A stretch of 64,000 nt of DNA from Ostrinia nubilalis (GCF_963855985.1 NC_087099.1:2696001-2760000), one strand, 5' to 3'; counted from the stretch's first letter, positions 45,283 to 56,205 are shown. Program-made: numbers and translations. Notes: generated by a model from the sequence alone, not told the origin.

Positions 45283-46404
45283 AATTAAAGTTGCTATTAA
45301 ACAATAGGAAGTATTTAAGTTTGATTTTAACAAGTGTCATTTTTTATAGTTACTTTTGTGAAGCCTCAATGTAACCTTGTTGGTGTTCAAATAAATAAAT
45401 AAATAGTAATGGATGATCATTCAAGAAAAATCCTAAAACAAAATAAATAAAAAAATTGTGCGTATAAATTAGAAAACATTGCTCCCTCTGACAGCCTAAG
45501 AAACAAATGAAAGAAGCGAACGAAACCTTATTCGTTCGCTTGACGAAGAATGGTACGAGTATATAAGATATACATAGAATGACCTAGTTCGCGACAAGTA
45601 ATGATTCTTCGCAGCGATAAGGGTTCAGCGAACGTCAGAGCGAAGTGTCTAGTCGTAGCCGCATGAGGAACTATAGAGATGCCTCTGCACGAACATCAAC
45701 ATATATTAAGGATTTGCGGGATAGAAAGAAAGAAAGAAAACATTATTTATTTGGTATCAAATAAATCAACATAAAGAGCAAAAAAAAAGAATTATTTGTA
45801 CCAAATTGGTCTCTGCTCAGTATGAGGCCATAACGTACTCGGGAGCACGTTACGGCCACTACTGGTATTCTGCAGACACCATGAGAGAGGAGCACGTGGC
45901 CCACAGCGAACGTTACAACTCACAGACTTCACACTTTCCAAAACTAGATCTTTAACTGACATAGGAACTAAGATGTGTCATTTTCTTGAAAATAATTATT
46001 ATCACTTTGCCAGGCACTCGCGCTAATAATCCCAGAGAAATATATAACGATTAATCATTGAAAGATTGTAATTGAAGAAAGATGGATAAGTAATAATGAC
46101 CAAGATGAGTAAACTATCTCCCTAGAGGCTCGTGGAGTCAAGCGTGAAAGTAGGTCGATCCAAAATAGCTAATCAATATCGCTCGGTAGGTAATAGACTG
46201 CATGATCATGCAAGAGTTTATCAATATGTGACAATAAAATTGGGAACCAACAGTCAAAAGGTTATTTAAGTGTCATCTCATTTTTATGGAAAATAATAAC
46301 ATTCCCCTCATCTCTTTTAGGAACCTTTGGTGAACCCTTTTTCAAATAATAAAAACTAAATAAGCATAAAATGCAAAGTAGACGAAGTCTTAATGTTTGA
46401 TAAG
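45283..46404. other. non-coding stretch with simple repeats and a hairpin
   Basis: Contains (AAAT)4 at about 45391-45406, which could be the tail of a lost LINE. Also an 11-bp perfect hairpin AAGCGAACGAA/TTCGTTCGCTT at 45514-45541 and a (GAAA)n run at about 45724-45739. No gene seen. Confidence 0.4.
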
Positions 46405-46475
46405 ACGCCTCCATGAAAAAGTTGTACTCTCAACTTGAGGTCCTAGGTTCGATTTCCAGGTAGGACACACTTTGG
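46405..46475 (+). repeat. tRNA-derived SINE fragment
   Basis: GAGGTCCTAGGTTCGATTTCC gives a near-consensus B-box (GTTCGATTT, one mismatch). The preceding CTCTCAACTTGAGG could be an anticodon-arm remnant. It lies at the left edge of the iterated-motif element at 46.5 kb. Confidence 0.45.
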
Positions 46476-46813
46476 AATATAGCTTTGGTCGCTGTTTCAG
46501 TTTGCTTGCCCCGACGATTAAAAAACAAGTAATTCGGTCATTCTCCGGATCTGGATTATTTTGTTGATTACCCCGACCTTTTTTATTTTTGAATTTAGAG
46601 TAAGTTTAGGTAAAACGTTTCAAAATAGACATTATTAGGAGCATATTTTTTATATTGGCCCATCTGTAGCAAGCAGGAATAAAAAGTTATGCGACATCAA
46701 AATTTTCATGGTCGGGGTAATCAAAGTTGGGAGTCAGAGTAATCAAAAATAAAACAAAATATTTTATTTTCTAAGGTTTTTTTTTAAGTTATGGTAAAAT
46801 AAATGTTATTATA

Positions 46814-46936
46814 ACTAGCCATTTGTTATTTGGATGTATAAACGACAATATTGTAAAGTTTCAACAAAATCTGTTAAGTAGTTGTTGCGTAAAAGAGTAA
46901 AAAACATACATATACATTATATATATAATATTAGTA
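46814..46936 (+). repeat. short interspersed element fragment
   Basis: Begins AACTAGCC and continues with a body like that of the 59371-59568 copy (AATATTGTAAAG...AATCTGTTAAGTAGTTGTTGCG). It ends GTAAAAGAGTAAAAAACATA...AATATTAGTAG. It lacks the GC-rich head and is nested in the iterated-motif element. Confidence 0.55.
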
Positions 46937-47757
46937 GTGACTCAATGTCCTATGTCTCCTATATGGGACAGAAGGCGTCCACAACAGTCCTCCATCGCAT
47001 TCGGTCTTGAGCTTCGCGTTCTCCAAGTCTTAACAGTGCGCCGCTATGTTTTTTGGCGCGACCACGTTTGCATTTTCCCTGGGGGTTCCAATCTAGAGCC
47101 TGCTTGGGGATGTGATCGGGGTCCCTTCGGAGAGTGTGATCCAGTTCCACTTGCAGCGTTTATTCTGCTGAACGATCGGTATTTCGTGGCAGCGTTCCAA
47201 AAGTTCGTCGTTTGAAGATTTTGGAGAATTCGGCGAAGACAGCGGCTGAAGAAGATCTGCAGCTGGTGCGATATAACCTTAGTGACCTTCCACGTTTCAC
47301 GCCCGCCCATAGAGCAGAACTGGTTTGACGTTGGACCCGAATATTTTGATCTTGCTTGGGTCAATTTCCGTGACTGCCATACGGCTCGAAGTTGTGCGAA
47401 GGTAGCTCTGGCCTTGGCAATGCGCGAAGTGATGTCCTCTTCGGCACCTCCAGGCTCTGAAACGATGCTTCCGAGGTAAGTGAAATTGTGGACTCGTTGG
47501 ACATCCTCTGCACCAACGGTGTGCAATTCCTCACTCCAGATCGCATCTCTTGGGTCTTCCGGTACTGATACCCTTGCTTTACCCTTTTTTCGGCACAATA
47601 ATTAGAAGCCCCTTATGCCAGTCGTCTGGGACTTCCTCTTCCATCCAGATGTTTTCGAAGACAGGTATCAGGACGTAAACGACGGAGTTTACATCGGCTT
47701 ACAGCATTTCAGCGGTGATAAGGTCGAGTCCAGGGGTCTTGCCAATTTTGAGGGTTA
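46937..47757 (-). pseudogene. internally deleted LINE reverse-transcriptase fragment
   Basis: On the minus strand, 47757-47600 encodes reverse-transcriptase residues GKTPGLDLITAEML and then WMEEEVPDDWHKGLLIIVPK. After a deletion and a frame change near 47590 it jumps to the C-terminal region: HNFTYLGSIVSEPGGAEEDI, then GRETWKVTKVISHQLQIF, and finally LRRDPDHIPKQALDWNPQGK and AQDRMRWRTVVDAFCP. The catalytic ADD core is missing, and several frameshifts break the rest. It belongs to a LINE family different from the RTE copy at 43 kb. Not functional. Confidence 0.8.
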
Positions 47758-47863
47758 ATATTATGTATTAATAGGAGATAGGATTTCATTTTAGTAAAGG
47801 GTAATTTTGCTTATTAAACGTTATTTAGTTAATCATTCATTAGTAAAATTACAGTATTATTGA

Positions 47864-48052
47864 TTACTCGGTGACAAAAGTCGGGGTAATCAAGGTCGGG
47901 GTAGTCAAAAAATTAAGGTTTATCCTGAGCCCTGCCCAATCTGTAAGTTGAATCCCATATGTTTTAATACACAAAAATGCGGTTACATGGACCATTATTC
48001 CTGTACATTCTCAAGAACTTTCCATGTAAAGAAACCTAAAAAAACAGGATAG
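47864..48052 (+). pseudogene. possible cysteine-rich transposase tail
   Basis: An open frame ends YPEPCPICKLNPIC...QKCGYMDHYSC...KKPKKTG and a stop at 48050-48052. CPIC plus later Cys/His spacing is zinc-knuckle-like and could be the end of the host element's lost transposase. Two 15-bp motif repeats are read in frame at its start. It is short and unsupported; it may be chance. Confidence 0.25.
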
Positions 48053-48455
48053 AGTAAATCAATCGTGCACTGAACCAAGGTCGGGGTAATCATATTCTTA
48101 TGTCGATAACTCCGAAATCCTGCGACGAGTTGCATTACCGATCACCTCGGCACGCAGGCCACCACTAAAGGTTCACGGGGGAGGATAGAGCTCGTTTCTA
48201 AATTGCGTAGCTAGGGACGTAGGCGCACATTAGCGACGTGTCGGGGTAATCACGGTTAACGCCCGGACACAACTTCAAATAGTTATTTTACAAAACCTTT
48301 TAGTGATATAGTTATATCGTATTTAATTTATCAATGTTTATTTAATCAGTAATCGATTACATAAGCATTGAAAGCGGTAATAATATCGGATTAATTTATA
48401 CGAGCAAATTTGTTCTGAAATCGGGAGCGCGGACACGTCGTGGTAATCAATTTTT

Positions 48456-48976
48456 GACGACTTACGATTTTTTTTAAATTACTTAATTAACTATTATTAA
48501 CTATCTCTGTGGTTTAACAACAAGAACCAAAGTTATACTATTAGATAAAAATATTTGTTACTAAAATATTATGATATTCGGGTACTTTTTGGCCCCGGAC
48601 ACGTGATTTTCTTGGCCGGTGGAATGACCCAATTATATACTCGTACATAGCATGCTTCAAATAGCGCACTGATCCTCATAATATAATCTGACAAGACAAC
48701 AGATAAGATTGAATGAGGAAAATTCAATATCCACCACTATCAAGTGAATTGTGATTTAAGAGTCGAAATGGTATCCTAAAAACAAGTCATTGGTGTTAAC
48801 ATCCATAAAAAACTCTATTTTTACCAGTGATTTTTTAATTCGCTTCAAAACAGCAGCTCTTTAATTATTACAGGCTCATGATTAAATGACGTCCATATAC
48901 GTGATTCGAGCCGCCATGTTGCGCTCTTTGTAAATTCATTCGCGCCCGTCAGCGAAAATGTTTTCAAATGCGTTTA
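48456..48976. other. non-coding stretch
   Basis: AT-rich, no gene seen. CCCCGGACACGTG at 48594 echoes CCCGGACAC at 48264 and GCGGACACG at 48428, so the iterated-motif element may extend to about 48.6 kb. Confidence 0.3.
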
Positions 48977-49145
48977 TGCCAGCTCCACACGTTGGTCCAA
49001 TGTTGGTTCCAACACCGCTCGATTGACATGAGGGTTTAGTCTAAAAAATAGTGTTGGCACCAACGTTGGGACAAGCTATTTTATAGATCTACACGTTTGA
49101 CGAGTGGCGTTGGGACCAACGTTGGGCCAACGTGTAGAGCCGGCC
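48977..49145. mobile_element. 169-bp MITE rich in CCAACGTTGG palindromes
   Basis: The left end TGCCAGCTCCACACGTTGGT is matched by the complement of the right end (GGCCGGCTCTACACGTTGGC), with similarity over about 38 bp. TTA flanks both sides (48974-48976 and 49146-49148), fitting a 3-bp TWA target duplication as in PIF/Harbinger elements. CCAACGTTGG-like palindromes recur through the body. Non-coding; the superfamily is tentative. Confidence 0.65.
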
Positions 49146-49148
49146 TTA

Positions 49149-49870
49149 CAGACGGCGTTATTACGCTAATGGGACACACAAAGATAAGACAGCGGGACAA
49201 TAGGCGAAGTATTAAAAGTGCCGTCGAAATTAAAAGTGGAATGGACAATTAGGTAGAGAATATCTCACACCCGGCTTGTTTGAAGAATATTCTCAACCGA
49301 CCTCAAAAAAGGAGGTCAATTCGACCCGTATACGTAATAATATTGTCCGAATTGCATATTTATTATAAGTACCTACTATGTCTATGGCTACAAACTTTTT
49401 AAAACGTAATTTTGGTAGAAATATAATATATGTAAATGCCCTTTATTTCAATGTACTTTTTAGGTTAGTATACAGAAATAAAACTATATAATCACTAGCA
49501 TCTAAAAACTTACATAATTATATTGGTGGCACAATTTCGGAGAAAATCGTGATGCAGGCGTTCAAGCAAAAAAGCCTCCCTCAATGTGTAACAGCCGTAT
49601 AATAATATAAAGCGAAACGAAAGTGTCGGCGTGAATTAATATTAGACCCCGTCCCGAAGGGTGAAAATAACCGATCATCGGCCGACGAGATCAAAATAAT
49701 ATTTTTAACGGGAAGTTTTTTCATTAATTCTAGATGTCAATTCTGACAAGGACCTGTCGATATTAAACGAATTTATTTTTTTAATATTATACTCTCGCGA
49801 AGTGCATTTCAGAGTCTTTTAAACGTATTTCTGTGTAATTCAGCTTTTAGTGCTGAAGGTTATATATGAA
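49149..49870. other. non-coding stretch, no gene seen
   Basis: AT-rich sequence with a CpG-containing patch near 49620-49700. No frame, repeat family or splice pair recognised. Confidence 0.35.
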
Positions 49871-49871
49871 A

Positions 49872-50087
49872 ACTCGCGGCCGCCCGCGACTTCGTACGCG
49901 TGGATTCCGTTTTACCCTCTTAGTGCGGAGTTTCGTAAAATCCTTTCTTAGCGGATGCCTACGTCATAACATCTACCTGCATGCCAAATTTCAGCCCGAT
50001 CCGTCCAGTGGTTTGGGCTGTGTGTTGATAGATCACTATGTCAGTCAGTCAGTCACCTTTGAGTTACATATATTTAGATTATAATAC
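49872..50087 (+). repeat. CCCGCG-ACTTCG short interspersed element, plus copy
   Basis: Starts ACTCGCGGCCGCCCGCGACT with TTCGTACGCGTGG. It passes ATGCCAAATTTCAGCCCGAT and GTCCAGTGGTTTGGGCTGTG, then ends in (GTCA)n (50040-50055) and an AT-rich tail with ATATTTAGAT. The open frame across it is accidental. Confidence 0.75.
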
Positions 50088-51546
50088 TTATATAATTTTT
50101 TTAAATACACTTTTTAATTAGATTAATATTGAAGTCCCCAAATATACTATGATTACCTACTACGAAAACATGAAACTTAAGGTAGCTTTTTAACCTAAGT
50201 TAAGTCAGCAGATTCTATTGACTTTCCCAACAGCCGCATTGTTTAGTTAAAATCATTACAGAAAATCATTACAATTAAAAAATAGAAAATCAAAATATAA
50301 AAGTAACAGCATTCAAATTACCCCACTGTACCTACCTACACATTTGGGCATACCTTTCCATTGCGGTCGGGAGATTAGAAGTTTCTTACCTAATTCGAAA
50401 AAAGCAATCGTCTCAAGCGTAACGGAGCATAAAACATCATTACAGGACCCCGTCTTATACCCGCAGGCATTCTCGAATTTATAATCGGAATCTTTATTGA
50501 TCGCCTCCAGGCTGATGAGCGAGACGGCAACATCTTCGGGAGGATCAGAGCAGGACGCCTATAGTTTCCTGTTGGACACCGCCGTCCCAAAGGATATCTT
50601 TCGACCACGTATATTTCGCGAGCGAGTCGTGTGATTTAGAAAAAATTACATTAAAGACGGAGTTCGGTTATTGATAACCATATCGTAAGAATTTTTTAAA
50701 CTTAATGCTCTAAACAAACGCAAAAAACATATTGGGAATTATACTACAAGACTTCCAATTTCTTTTCCATTATATTTTTGTTTATTTTTATGTGTAAAAT
50801 AACTACTTTGAACGATTTAACGGAGTCACTGATATGACTCCATTAAATTTTTTCATCATTATTAATCAACATTTTTCTTCAAATTGCATCAAACATTTTC
50901 GAAATCCCGAGCACTCAATCACTAGAACAGTAAAATCTGTTCCCCTTCTTGATCGGGATCACACTAAGCGGCCTCTGAACGATTGGATAAACCTAATATC
51001 CCTACATCTCGGGTTATCGGTTTGCCTGCCCGCCCCCCGGATAAACGCCGTAATAGAGGTAGATACAGCCTTATTCTGGCGTCTTGTCCTTTTGTATCGC
51101 TTTTTTAGGTCAAATGGATAGTTTAGTGGCGACATAACCGTTTATGTTAAGGATTCCTACTACACTCTATCACAACGACAATGCCCTTAAGTTTTGTTGC
51201 TTAAAGTATAGGACACACTACGATATGTCGTAGGCAAAAGCTCGTAGTCACTGCTACGATCGTTAACTATGTCGTTACTATTTCCGTAGCAACAAAATTC
51301 TTACCATTTTGTTTGAAACTGCAATTTGTTGCACTTATTGTGCTTATTATTAAGTACTATAACATCTTCTTCGTAAAAAAAACCAGTCATAGTTAAGGTT
51401 TTAGCTAGTTTTTATAATACATTCTTCATCATTTTCTGTACAGGTTAATTGAGTTAAAAGAGAAGAAAACAGCATTGTACTTTTACAGTGGTGTCATAAC
51501 AGTGTTTTTGAGAAAACTCAGATGTGAATTAATAGAAATGACTTAC
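50088..51546. other. non-coding stretch, probable intron
   Basis: Lies just downstream (minus-strand sense) of the signal-peptide exon. GC-richer areas at 50400-50620 and 50930-51070 show no recognisable protein. A CTACGA cluster is at 51212-51300. Confidence 0.35.
51212..51300. repeat. CTACGA/CGTAGC motif cluster (copy 3)
   Basis: CTACGATATGTCGTAGG, CTCGTAGTC, TGCTACGATCG and CCGTAGCAAC follow within 90 bp, giving self-complementary arms. Related clusters lie at 6811, 9984 and 53226. Confidence 0.4.
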
Positions 51547-51634
51547 CGCTTGTGACTTGAAGAGTAGTGGCGAAGAGACATAGCAGCGAGAGTGACAGGC
51601 ATCCGAGTGAGTTGAGCCGATGTGCCGGGGCCAT
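51547..51634 (-). CDS. first coding exon: signal peptide of a secreted or membrane protein
   Basis: The minus-strand ATG at 51634 opens 29 codons plus one base: MAPAHRLNSLGCLSLSLL, then CLFATTLQVTS. This is a textbook signal peptide: basic n-region, Leu-rich core, and small or polar residues before the expected cleavage. The exon ends at 51547 with AGCG|GTAAGT, a near-consensus donor. It starts at 51642 after a TTTTTGTTTCAAG acceptor, leaving only 8 nt of 5' UTR (GATACAGT). An upstream non-coding exon must therefore exist; the CpG-rich block ending at 61171 is the best candidate. Downstream exons would lie at lower coordinates. The mature protein cannot be identified from this exon. Too short to appear as a long open frame, but it has acceptor, Met, signal and donor together. 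Confidence 0.75.
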
Positions 51635-51642
51635 ACTGTATC
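51635..51642 (-). promoter_or_regulatory. acceptor-proximal 5' UTR of the signal-peptide exon
   Basis: Minus-strand TTGTTTTTGTTTCAAG precedes GATACAGT and the ATG. The pyrimidine-rich tract plus AG makes a good 3' splice site and fixes the exon start at 51642. Confidence 0.6.
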
Positions 51643-51762
51643 CTTGAAACAAAAACAATATTTAAATATCTTTAAAATAGGGTAAGAGTTAATTTGCTAT
51701 TAGAACTCTCAAAATAAAATAATTCTTCAACTCTACACTAACTGAAACCCATTCAGAAAACA

Positions 51763-51863
51763 CGCCATCTATCGGGTGGTGCGCGAACTACGTAGCGAAA
51801 CGATGCTTTCCTACACAGGGGGTGGGCTAGCATTTAGTTTCGTTGTAAACCGCTAGATGGCGG
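51763..51863. promoter_or_regulatory. inverted pair of CTCF-like TAGATGGCG motifs
   Basis: CGCCATCTATCGG (51763-51775) and CGCTAGATGGCGG (51851-51863) form an inverted pair about 100 bp apart, in the presumed intron just upstream of the signal-peptide exon. CTAGATGGCG resembles the core motif of insect CTCF. It may instead be the ends of a small repeat. Confidence 0.4.
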
Positions 51864-54800
51864 TAGTGGGATAAAATTTTAAAACTGGTTTAGGCCACTG
51901 ATCACATTCGGTCAAACAGGGGCGAATTTGGAAGGAAAAGGGAAAATAGAATAATGTAATTGTACAGTGGTCAACCATAGAAGTAATAATAAAGAAACAA
52001 TAATTGCTTTTACTTTTATAAATTAGTTTGTTGATTTTTTCATGACAAAATTATGTCAATACATATTAAACAATATTTATTATAGAAAAAGTAAATTGAT
52101 AGCTACAAACCATATCGTCAGCATGTGTGTTTGTGCCGCGGCCGTCCGCTGCCCACCACAGATCACCTGGAAGGCAAGACGGTTTAATTTTAATTATTTA
52201 TATCATTTCATATAGTATATTACAATTAAACTTATGTGACTACAAATGTGTTCTTTTTTTTTCAGTCAATACAAGCTGTAGATCCTGGCTACAAGGTAGT
52301 TGCAACGGTGGGAAAGAGAGGTGGGAATTTAGTCCCGTAGTCAATATAAAAATCCAATGAATATAAAATGCAGACCTCAGATTTTTGTCCTAATTTTTCC
52401 GTACTTGCAAGTTTCAAATATATACATATAACTAGGTTACTATACCTAATAAACTTACAAAAGATTTTTGAAAAATGTAGGTCACGAAAACAACATAAAA
52501 GTAATTTGAAACAGCGGTCTTAGGAAACGTTGTATGAGAAATATTAGTTGGTTCTACGTTTGAATAACTTAACCGTTTAATTTTGGCATCAAATTATCTA
52601 ATTCAAAACCGATTAATTAAAAACTTTGCTCAAGGGTCAGAAGCGAGACTGATCTCTCACGCACAATTAAATAAATTAACGAAATCGGGAATCACACTGA
52701 TGACAGACGGCAGGCGAATGTTCTTCAGGAATGGGGGGTAGGGGGGATACAAACACGCGCCAATCAAGCCCACCACTCGACAGGGCTCGGTTTAATAACT
52801 GCCATCTGAGGAATTTCCGACTTTGAATTGCCTGAATTAAGGAACAAAGAGCTCTGGAAAGAGGTTAAACTTTTAACAATACGGAAAATGGGTTTATTGT
52901 GATTTTATATCGCGGTAAAACGTTATTCAGGCGTCTGGAACAGCGTTACTTACTGCACATGCTATAGACTACTCAGATTATGTGCAAGTATGTTAAGTGT
53001 TTTGTCTTTCGCTACACAGTACGTTACATTTTTTTATTTATTTAATATTGTAGCACAGTTTTGTAGTAATTATTTTCTAGTTATGTGGGTAAACTTAAGT
53101 GTTGAAAATTAATGCATAAAGACCCTAATAACCTAGGAAAATCTCCAATAAACTACATTTTCTAGGAACCTGTCTGTGAAATCAGGTTAATACTTCTACG
53201 AAAGAGCTTTCAAAATAAGTGTAACCGTAGCATTGTAGCAAGATAAGGGTCGTAGTCGTAGTGCTACGCCGTAGTATGCTACGAAGTGCACGTAGGCGAA
53301 TTCGTTTCCACTTTACATTTTAAGCTGTTTACCACAACGGAGGAGAAAATTTACATAGCGTTACTTTCGTTTTGTTTACTTCGTACGAATCTCATTACAT
53401 ATAAAAAGCAAGATTATTGAACATCAAGAGAAAAATTGCTGGTAATACGAGTTAACAACCTGAGGTGGAATTGTGTAAAGCAATCGTAATCATTTGACTA
53501 AAAAAATTACGCGGTCTAATCTTTTTTTTTTTTGTTTTCAAGTTTTTCCTTATACTTTATACTATAAACCCTATAATTGACTCTGCTGATACAATAGCTT
53601 ACCTACTAAAATAAATTTTAACAATGCTGAACGACTGATATTGCTGTAAATTAAAATGCGTACAAAACGGACTTTTATAGCACGCACACTTTTTAATAAA
53701 AAAATAAATTCCTTTTTAATAACTTTATATGCGTTAGCGATTCAAAACCATCCTAGGTCTAGCCAGGGATCTTTTCCACACCTATGTACCCGTATAGGAT
53801 CTCCCTACACCAATTGCCGGTATTTTAATTAAAACAGACAATGGAAGGCGGTGGCACTGCACCGGCACAAAGGCTGGCAATTAAAACTAACACTTCATTA
53901 CTCGCTTGACTTTGATTTGCCACACCCAACTTCTAATGGACTCAAGCGAGACTACGCGGATGCACATTCTAAAAGGAAAGTGCTCTTTCAATGGAATCCT
54001 ACTTATTACTTCGAAAGTTCAAGCTAGCGGATAAATTCGAAGACTAATGGCATATATTATTAAGTTCTTTTAATTGTTAAACGTTTATTATTCCGTACTT
54101 ATTTACGTACTTGTTTGCCACGAAATTAGCAATATGCTAGCAGCAGTTTATTTTAAATCAGGCTTTTTACTCGACCATACCTTGAATAGAGAGTTTTTGT
54201 TATTACTCGTTATTTTATCCACTTTATCACATTGGATGCACCCATAGTAATATTGTTAGAAGCATGTTTTCAGCCTACTTCAAGCCAACTTAGAAGTAAA
54301 GTACATACTCTTATGTATTTATTTTGCTACCCAACACAAATCAAAGTCAAACAATGTTGACTTTATTGCAAAGTTTTTCGATTTAAGACCCGAAACTAAA
54401 ACTTTTTCAGTCCAAAATACTTTAATCTTCATAACGTAGAAATCGAGTAAGGTGCCGGCGATAAGCTAAATATTTGAGCACCGCGGATAACGCCCATTCT
54501 TTATGCATGCCAACCTACATACCGTTTCTGCCTGAAACCTAATTTTACGTAATCACATTTCAGTTTCAATTTAATTCAATTATGTAAAAAGTGTTCTGAC
54601 CGTGTTTATACTGTTTATGTTGTTGCTTTTTCCATTTGTGTTTCGTTTTTCTCTTTTCGAAACTTTTTTGAGAGGCGATGGACTTTTTTTCATAAAAAAC
54701 GGTATAGAAATTCCTACCTAAAAAGGAGGAAGTGAAATAGAAATTAAATAACAATTTATTATCTAAAACCATGCATTAGAATAAGAGGTTGGTGCCAACT

Positions 54801-55997
54801 GAATCACTTATATGTGTGTACTAGCAAACTCTTTTATTTCATATCAAGAGAACAAATCTAAACAACTTGGCCGCTTGGCCACATGTTTGTAAGTAATTTA
54901 CATATGTATTGTAGGGTTCAAACTTTATCTTTAATTGGAATACTTCAAGTCAGCACCATGCAGAATCGGGATTTCATTAACATACAAATTCACCCGTAGG
55001 TTGAAGTTTTAATACGTGAACGCTGTCGAATAATTAAACTGGTAGTTTGCGTTGGTTTTCTCAAAAGGCGATAACGCATAGCTAAATAAGCTGCCATTAA
55101 ATTTTGAAGCGCTTTAAAGCACTGCGGGTTATCGTGGCGTGTTGGTACAGCGCTTTTGAATTGTATTTTATGGTTTGTTGTCTAAGCTCCTCCGCGGCGA
55201 GGAGGGCACGTCGAGCCAGCACTCAGCTTTAGTTAAACACGGTAGTATCTTTTACTCATACAATATACTACCGCATAAAACAAAACTTGTAAAATAATAA
55301 ATCATTATCAATATATCCTTATTACAAACTAAAGTTCTGTTGGCTTATTTAATTTATATTATCTCGAACTGTAACTTGTAATTTATTTTATCATTATTAA
55401 TGTTTTTTATATTTATAATTATCTAGAATAAAATACTCGTAGTTACATATCAACAATATAAGCCTGCTCACTCGTAGTCACTCAAATCTCAAAGTAAGTG
55501 GAGTGACTTACTGAGAGTGAGACTGGAGAATCCTTGAAGCTTTGTTGACCACTCAGTTTCAGAAGTGCTGGGAATTGAACCACTGAAACGTTTTTTGGAA
55601 TGAATAAACAGTTTTAAATTATTTCCTCGTCGTGACATAATTATGAGAACAAAGTCAAACTTTTTCGATATCTCGTGGTCGTTTCCTAGTTGCTGTTGTT
55701 TTCCAAGCTGCGCTAGTAGCAACAAGGGTCATATTTTTAACGGCTTGTGATTTACGGGCCGTCGACAACAAGCCCATAACTCAAAAAGTCCGCTGCGAGT
55801 AGCTCCGAGCTCTGAGCTAACAATTTGTCTTAGCCAACGAATGAATTTGACAAAGCTTTTCCTTCGACGCTTTGCGTGCTTTATCTTTTACAGTCCAAAG
55901 TGCTATTTGTTTGAAAACACTGAAAACAGCTTGAATGGAATTTCGGAAAGCAGAAGCAAAAAGCAGGTGTGGAATTGAGATCCCATTATTACCTATT
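51864..55997. other. non-coding stretch, presumed intron
   Basis: No gene seen. It holds a fourth CTACGA cluster (53226-53300), a small GC-rich foldback near 55188-55206 (CTCCTC...GAGGAG), and a B-box-like GGTTCAATTCC on the minus strand at about 55568-55585. Confidence 0.35.
53226..53300. repeat. CTACGA/CGTAGC motif cluster (copy 4)
   Basis: CCGTAGCATTGTAGC, GTCGTAGTCGTAGTGCTACG, CCGTAGTATGCTACGAAGTGC and CGTAGGCG follow each other. It shares TGCTACGAAGT with the 10-kb cluster. Confidence 0.4.
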
Positions 55998-56205
55998 GGC
56001 TGTGCCCGCGACTTCGTACGCGTGAAAACCCGTTTTCGCAACATTTTTCATTTTTGCTCTGCACCTATTACTCGTAGCGTGATGGTATATAACCTATAGC
56101 CTTCCTCAATAAATGGGCTATCTAACACTGAAAGAATTTTTCAAATCGGACCGGTAGTTCCTGAGATTAGCGCGTTCAAGTAAACAAACAAACTCCTTCC
56201 TTACT
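55998..56205 (+). repeat. CCCGCG-ACTTCG short interspersed element, plus copy
   Basis: Starts TGTGCCCGCGACTTCGTACG and continues with CGTGAAAACCCG. It has ATAACCTATAGCCTTCCTC, AATAAATGGGCTATC and TTCAAATCGGACCGGTAGTT, then CCTGAGATTAGCGCGTTCAA and an AAACAAAC tail. It is collinear with the minus copy at 10692-10874. Confidence 0.75.

Larger units (their letters stand above)
46500..48455. mobile_element. putative DNA element with reiterated TGATTACCCCGAC motifs
   Basis: The 13-mer TGATTACCCCGAC or a close variant occurs at about 46506 (TTGCCCCGAC) and 46565 in the plus orientation. It is inverted (GTCGGGGTAATCA) at about 46710, 47879, 47893 (TAGTCA variant), 48079, 48239 and 48437 (GTCGTGGTAATCA). 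Weaker copies lie at 46731 and 47861. Outer copies are inverted relative to each other. The segment is interrupted by a short repeat (46814-46936) and a LINE fragment (46937-47757). The architecture matches the pogo-like element at 11551-12962. Exact ends and target duplication are not resolved. Confidence 0.55.

Noticed and set aside
45514..45541. AAGCGAACGAA hairpin as a terminator or small RNA
   Set aside because: Only an 11-bp stem in a eukaryotic context with no further support; listed as a structural note only.
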